Source: Bifiguratus adelaidae (Eukaryota; Mucoromycota; Endogonomycetes; Endogonales). Taken from it: 64,000 nucleotides of DNA. Positions 59,913 through 64,000 of the stretch are shown in pieces. The translations under genes were made by a program, and so were the position numbers. The stretch's first letter is position 1, and each line of letters opens with the position of its first letter. The notes beneath the pieces were generated by a model, which did no database searches, was not told the origin of the DNA, and saw only the letters and a list, made by a program, of their open reading frames with translations. The stretch covers positions 165,447 to 229,446 of the forward strand of contig MVBO01000007.1 in NCBI GenBank assembly GCA_002261195.1, read 5' to 3'.

Positions 59913-61239
59913 CTATTGCAAGAAGGCGCCTCCAGCGATGACAAGCACGCTCAAAAGGACAGCAGAGAGTCCCAAGTCCGGAGTGAGCGAATTACCGGCA
60001 CTGCTACCGCCTCCACCGCCGCTACCAGTTTGGTTACCAGTAAAGTTACTTTGACCTTGAGACGTGTTGGCAGGAATCAAAACATAATCAATGACGTGCA
60101 TGACACCGTTAGAAGTCAAGATATCCGGAATGATAACTGTGGAATTGTTCACGATCACCGTTCCATTAGCGGCGGCTCTAACAACAAGCGGAGTACCATC
60201 GGTAGCCATGACGGTGATTCCAGCTGAAGCAACAGTGACGTTACCGCCGCCCAAGGTGGTGTAATTGGTGCTGGTGCTGGTGTTGAACGCAGTAGTGTAC
60301 AAGACTTTGTTCGGAATGACGTGGTACTGCAAAACATTGGATAATTGTGATTGATTCAAGGAAGACAAGGTCGAGTTAGCCGCGCTGATGGCTTGATTGC
60401 TAGGCGCGAAAATGGTGATACCCGTGGCTGTATCCAGAGCTTCCGTGGCATTCGCCGCGGCAACGAATGCGTTAAAGGAGGACAAATTGAACGCTTGTGC
60501 GGTGACCGATGGCGTTTGCGGAGGCACCAAGACACCATTGATGATGCTTTTCCATATGTTTAGAGGTGACGAATCATGGAGAATACAGGCTTTGGCACTT
60601 ACTGAATATACCCATTCGAAGCTTCAATATTAGCCACAGTGACCGCAATGGGCTGTTGTTGGCTGGTGAAGGCCAGCATTAGTCATTAAACACGAGGAAA
60701 TGCTGCTTACGTCGCGGCACCATCGTAGAGAGCAATGTTCTTGTTTTGCACATTCTTGTTCACGCTAATGACTTGCGGAACGCCATTACCCAAATTAACG
60801 TATCTACTATCGTTCAACGTCGTGTTGGGGAACGACAAGGTTGGGAGGGCCGAGGTATTGACAGCCATGGGCAAAACATGATACATCAATACTGCATCAA
60901 CGTAACTCTGGTTGCCAGTCACATTGGAAGGCAAAGCCGAGAGCGCATTATTGTTGGGAGCAAACAATGTATAATCTGGGCAACACAATTAGCCGGGACA
61001 AGATCCGAATGCTCCACGGGAGACTTACTCATCGACGTGTCATTCAATGCGGTGACAATGTTGCTGTAATTCGAGCTCGACTTCAAAAGCTGGGACAATC
61101 CGCTCAATTGCGGAATGGCCGTGTTGTTGAGCAACTGGCCGATAGTTTGAGTATTGTTCGGCTGCGAGCTATTTTGGGCATCAACACCCGCAAATACGCA
61201 TGCACCAGTCAAAGCTGCTGAAATCAAATTCAACTTCAT
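59913..61239 (-). CDS. GPI-anchored fasciclin protein with two FAS1 domains
   Basis: Four exons (61239-61029, 60975-60711, 60662-60603, 60546-59913) give 389 residues. A signal peptide (MKLNLISAALTGACVFAGVDA) is followed by FAS1 domain 1 (YTLFAPNNNALSALP ... VLMYHVLP) and domain 2 (GITIFAPSNQAISAAN ... NVLQYHVIPNKV ... SNGVMHVIDYVLIP). There are many N-glycosylation sites, a Gly/Ser hinge (GSGGGGGSSAGN), and a hydrophobic C-terminal tail (LGLSAVLLSVLVIAGGAFLQ) that looks like a GPI-attachment signal. FAS1 proteins act in cell-surface adhesion. The stop is 150 bases from the PUS10 start region; both genes are on the minus strand. Confidence 0.92.
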
Positions 61240-61646
61240 GATGGACAGTAAAGCTTAACACTAAGTGAACAAGTAAAGGACAATGCAATTTCACATCTTG
61301 GCGTTGGTGGTTAAATACCGGCCCCAGCCATCCCCGAGAATGATGTAGCTAGAATTCCAGATCGGTGTAGTTTCCGCAGCTAGTGAAGGCAAGTGAAACT
61401 AGGAGATTTATGCAGGTGTTACGTGCAAGGCTTCTGGCCTGAAGGGACAAACACAAAATTTATGTTTTTGGCAAGCGACTGGAGCAAGCCATCATTTTCT
61501 GAGCATGGGACGCGCCTCCATGGACCATGCGCACGCTTGTACGCTCAGATCCAACGCCAACCTTCTCACTTGGCACAAAAGCGCCTTTCTGAGACATCCC
61601 CAAATGGCTAATGAATGAATATCGTCAATTGGCCTGTCCCTACCCC

Positions 61647-61659
61647 TAGGGTTAGGGTT
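61647..61659 (+). promoter_or_regulatory. TTAGGG (telobox-like) element upstream of eIF5A
   Basis: TAGGGTTAGGGTT, two telomere-type units, 73 bases before the eIF5A ATG. TTAGGG sites bound by Tbf1/TRF-like proteins, and the similar plant telobox, are known in promoters of translation genes. It is too short and too internal to be a telomere end. Confidence 0.5.
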
Positions 61660-61731
61660 CACCACCTGTAAAAATTTTGTTGTTGTTTGCGTGGCTGCCT
61701 TCTCTTCTCTTCTCACCTCATCTACTTTACC

Positions 61732-62208
61732 ATGTCTGACGACGAGCACAACCACAACTTCGAGACTGCCTCCTCTGGAGCTTCCCTCACCTTCCCTATG
61801 CAGTGCTCTGCTCTGCGCAAGAACGGTCACGTCGTCATCAAGGGACGTCCTTGCAAGATCGTCGACATGTCCACTTCCAAGACTGGCAAGCACGGACACG
61901 CCAAGGTCCATCTTGTGGCCATCGATATCTTCACTGGCCGAAAGCTTGAAGATCTCTCTCCCTCCACCCACAACATGGATGTTCCCAACGTCAAGCGTGA
62001 GGAATTCTCTCTCATCAATATTGATGACGGCTTCCTCTCATTGATGACCGCTGATGGTAGTACCAAGGATGATGTCAAGGTCCCCGAGGGTGATCTCGGT
62101 GAGAAGCTCGAGGCTGATTTCGAGGAGGGCAAGGAGCTCTTGGTCACCATTTTGAACGCTATGGGTGAGGAGGCTGCCATCTCCTACAAGGAAGCCCCCA
62201 AGTCCTAA
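61732..62208 (+). CDS. Translation factor eIF5A
   Basis: Single exon, 158 residues, TAA stop. [20 protein letters not shown] and [14 protein letters not shown] are the invariant hypusine loop; Lys53 is the residue modified to hypusine by deoxyhypusine synthase and hydroxylase. The C-terminal OB fold ends [13 protein letters not shown]. eIF5A rescues ribosomes stalled at proline and other hard sequences and promotes termination. Strong bias to C-ending codons indicates high expression. It is one of the few genes here without introns in the coding part. Confidence 0.97.
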   Translation: MSDDEHNHNFETASSGASLTFPMQCSALRKNGHVVIKGRPCKIVDMSTSKTGKHGHAKVHLVAIDIFTGRKLEDLSPSTHNMDVPNVKREEFSLINIDDGFLSLMTADGSTKDDVKVPEGDLGEKLEADFEEGKELLVTILNAMGEEAAISYKEAPKS

Positions 62209-62698
62209 ATGCGCATACAAACTCAAGTCTGATGCAGTGTGGGATGTTGGGCCGGTTACTTCGTTTCGAATATCCTGATTCGGATTACCGTTCATGGATA
62301 TCCCTTCTCTTTCTCTGTATCCTCTTAACTCTTCATATTCCCCCTCTCAGAAAATGTTTGTATGTGAAGGTCACACTTCATGTATGTTTTGCATAGCAAT
62401 CCATTATACAAAATCTCATTCATCATCTGCTGCGTATCTTTCCGCCAAACAAATCACAAACGTGGGGTCTAAGCTTATCATGAGCTTAATTATGTTGTGC
62501 CTCGCTTGTCCAACCTTGTGACTAGGTGTGCTATTGCCTTGCCGTTGAGTTGGCCTTCTCGACCCAATGAGCCTTTCGTTGGAGCAAAGCTTAGTGTCTT
62601 GCTTGCCCTGTAAGCAGGATCTCCTAAATATGGTAATCGCATACTACTTGATTCGCGGACCCGCGTGAGAAGTGGATTGCAGGTACCGCGTGGGAGTA

Positions 62699-64000
62699 AT
62701 GAGCTTGACTCGTCGAGCGAACAGAAAGTCCCCACCGCGTATTGTCATACTGGTCGATCGACAAGAACTATTGGAAGGATCAGACACACGTGATCATGCC
62801 GGCGCTAACCGTATAGACGATACTCAGTTGGCAGTCTTTCGGCTTCTTCTCTACTTTTACAATCGGGTGGATCATAGAGTGACGTGGGGATGGAAGCTTT
62901 TTGATTCTCGAGAAGAAACAGTGTTGCCCCCTCCGTCCAACGAGCTTCACGACCTCAGCACCGCAAGTTTTCAAAGATTTGAGGAACAATTACGGGCCTG
63001 TATTCGGACTGGCGACTCGCAAGGGTCCGTTGATCACGGTCGCCTTGATGCAAACCTCCACCCTTTCCAGTTTGTCACCTCACCGTTTCAAAAAATTCGT
63101 ACCAATCTAATTCAATTGCTCTCCGACTTTCCACTCCATCATCATCTTGTCTCGCAAACCGCTACTCCTACAAAACATCGACGAACACCACGCGCACATG
63201 GTACAGGAGAGTCTATAACACCGGTATCCATTAAGAACTATGTCTACATATTTACGAAATTGCCATCCAGTCACGCCGATCTGGCCATGTGGATGTCTGG
63301 TCGGGTGGGATCCATGCAGACATTCCTCACCTACGAAGGTGCAAAAATGCAGTGCCTTGGTCTATTGGAAAGAGTTTGGCAAGGCTTGGTGATGAAGGGC
63401 ATATGGGAGGAATGTGCCGAATTACGGGTTTCGGTCAATGTCGTGGATTCCTCGAGCCTGTCTCGTTATTCAACTCTTGACGCAGCGGAGGAACGAATTG
63501 ATCGAGTAATACTTGAGCAATTTCAATCCATATTGCATGCGCTGGGCGGCAAGACGATTCCACGACACTTACTCTCCATCTCTCAAGATAGGCTTGGAGG
63601 CAATTCGATCGATACCTTATTACGATCTTTTCGCAACGAGAAGATCGATCTTACGTTTGGCATGATGATAAGGTCGACTCAGAAGGGGTCTATGATTCAG
63701 CGCATCGTTCAAGTACAAAGAGTTCACGAGCCTGGAAAATCGGTCTCCAAGGCACACCAGATTTTGTTGCTGTTGACGGACGAAGGTATAATCATCATCC
63801 ACATGATTTGGCTCTTTCGCGAGTATAGGATTAAGGCCCATTCTCTTAGGCCGACAAGATCACCCTCTAGCTGAAGTCGTTCTGAAGAGTCTGGTAAAGT
63901 AAGTATTCGTTTGCACTCTCTCGAACTACACTAAACAAGATGGAGTAGATATGGACTCGACGATGTGCCAAACAGCCTCTTCCACACTCTCAAGAGTATC
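62699..64000 (+). CDS. Treslin/TICRR-like replication-initiation protein, N-terminal part (3' partial)
   Basis: Exons 62699-63785, 63829-63898 and 63946 to beyond the window join in frame (about 400 residues visible). The order of conserved pieces follows the N-terminal region of animal Treslin/TICRR: a hydrophobic strand (RIVILVDRQELL), LLLYFYNRVDHRVTWGWKLF followed by DSR, FQRFEEQLRACI, FVTSPFQKIR, a strand NYVYIFTKLPSS with a following MSGR, then LRVSVNVVDSSS, and finally DEGLRPILLGRQDHPLAEVV. Treslin/Sld3 loads CDC45 onto the MCM helicase at origins. The match is from memory of the family pattern, not an alignment. The start ATG at 62699 is the first in frame; an upstream exon cannot be excluded. 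Confidence 0.6.

Noticed and set aside
61647-61659. Telomere end or scaffold terminus
   Set aside because: Only two units, flanked on both sides by ordinary genes.

Overview
The window is nuclear DNA from a filamentous fungus, most likely an early-diverging one (Mucoromycota-like). Evidence: many short (about 40-65 nt) GT-AG introns, often with a CTAAC-like branch site; a fungal plasma-membrane H+-ATPase; GPI-anchored fasciclin and secreted GH16/GH32 proteins; a Fanzor (eukaryotic TnpB-like) element; and mitochondrial complex I genes. The lineage is an inference from gene content. Two 10-N runs (19685-19694 and 45468-45477) divide it into three contigs, and each run cuts a gene.

Contig 1 (1-19684) is sparse and damaged: the 3' part of an oligopeptide transporter, a decayed F-box-like gene, a secreted acid phosphatase with one frameshift, a decayed M28 glutamate-carboxypeptidase-like gene, an intact secreted GH16 glucanase, a decayed Ty3/Gypsy integrase fragment, a PMA1-type H+-ATPase with two in-frame TAA codons plus a frameshift, and a multi-exon Fanzor gene with one in-frame TAA and two frameshifts.

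Contig 2 (19695-45467) becomes gene-dense: a truncated TBC Rab-GAP, GH32 invertase-like enzyme, BEM46-like hydrolase, a small conserved-looking protein, SDT1-like nucleotidase, YggS/PLPBP, a LIM-C1-RhoGAP protein, NDUFA12, tRNA isopentenyltransferase, ubiquilin, an ArsB/CitM-type permease, a GDA1/CD39 nucleotidase, a J-protein, an FCP1-like phosphatase, an FAD monooxygenase and a truncated MFS transporter.

Contig 3 (45478-64000) is compact and almost undamaged: citrate synthase, TFIIS, a coiled-coil protein, a saccharopine-dehydrogenase-like oxidoreductase, an ArsC-like protein, a mitochondrial membrane protein, IND1, a MYST acetyltransferase, a fused siroheme synthase, PUS10, a two-FAS1 fasciclin protein, eIF5A and the start of a Treslin/TICRR-like replication factor.

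Genes in contigs 2 and 3 mostly alternate in direction. Head-to-head start codons lie as little as 37-42 bp apart and tail-to-tail stops 30-90 bp apart, so neighbouring transcripts must often overlap or share promoters. NDUFA12 and IND1 together indicate that respiratory complex I is kept. Exon structures were built by hand from splice signals and frame continuity; no alignment or database search was run.
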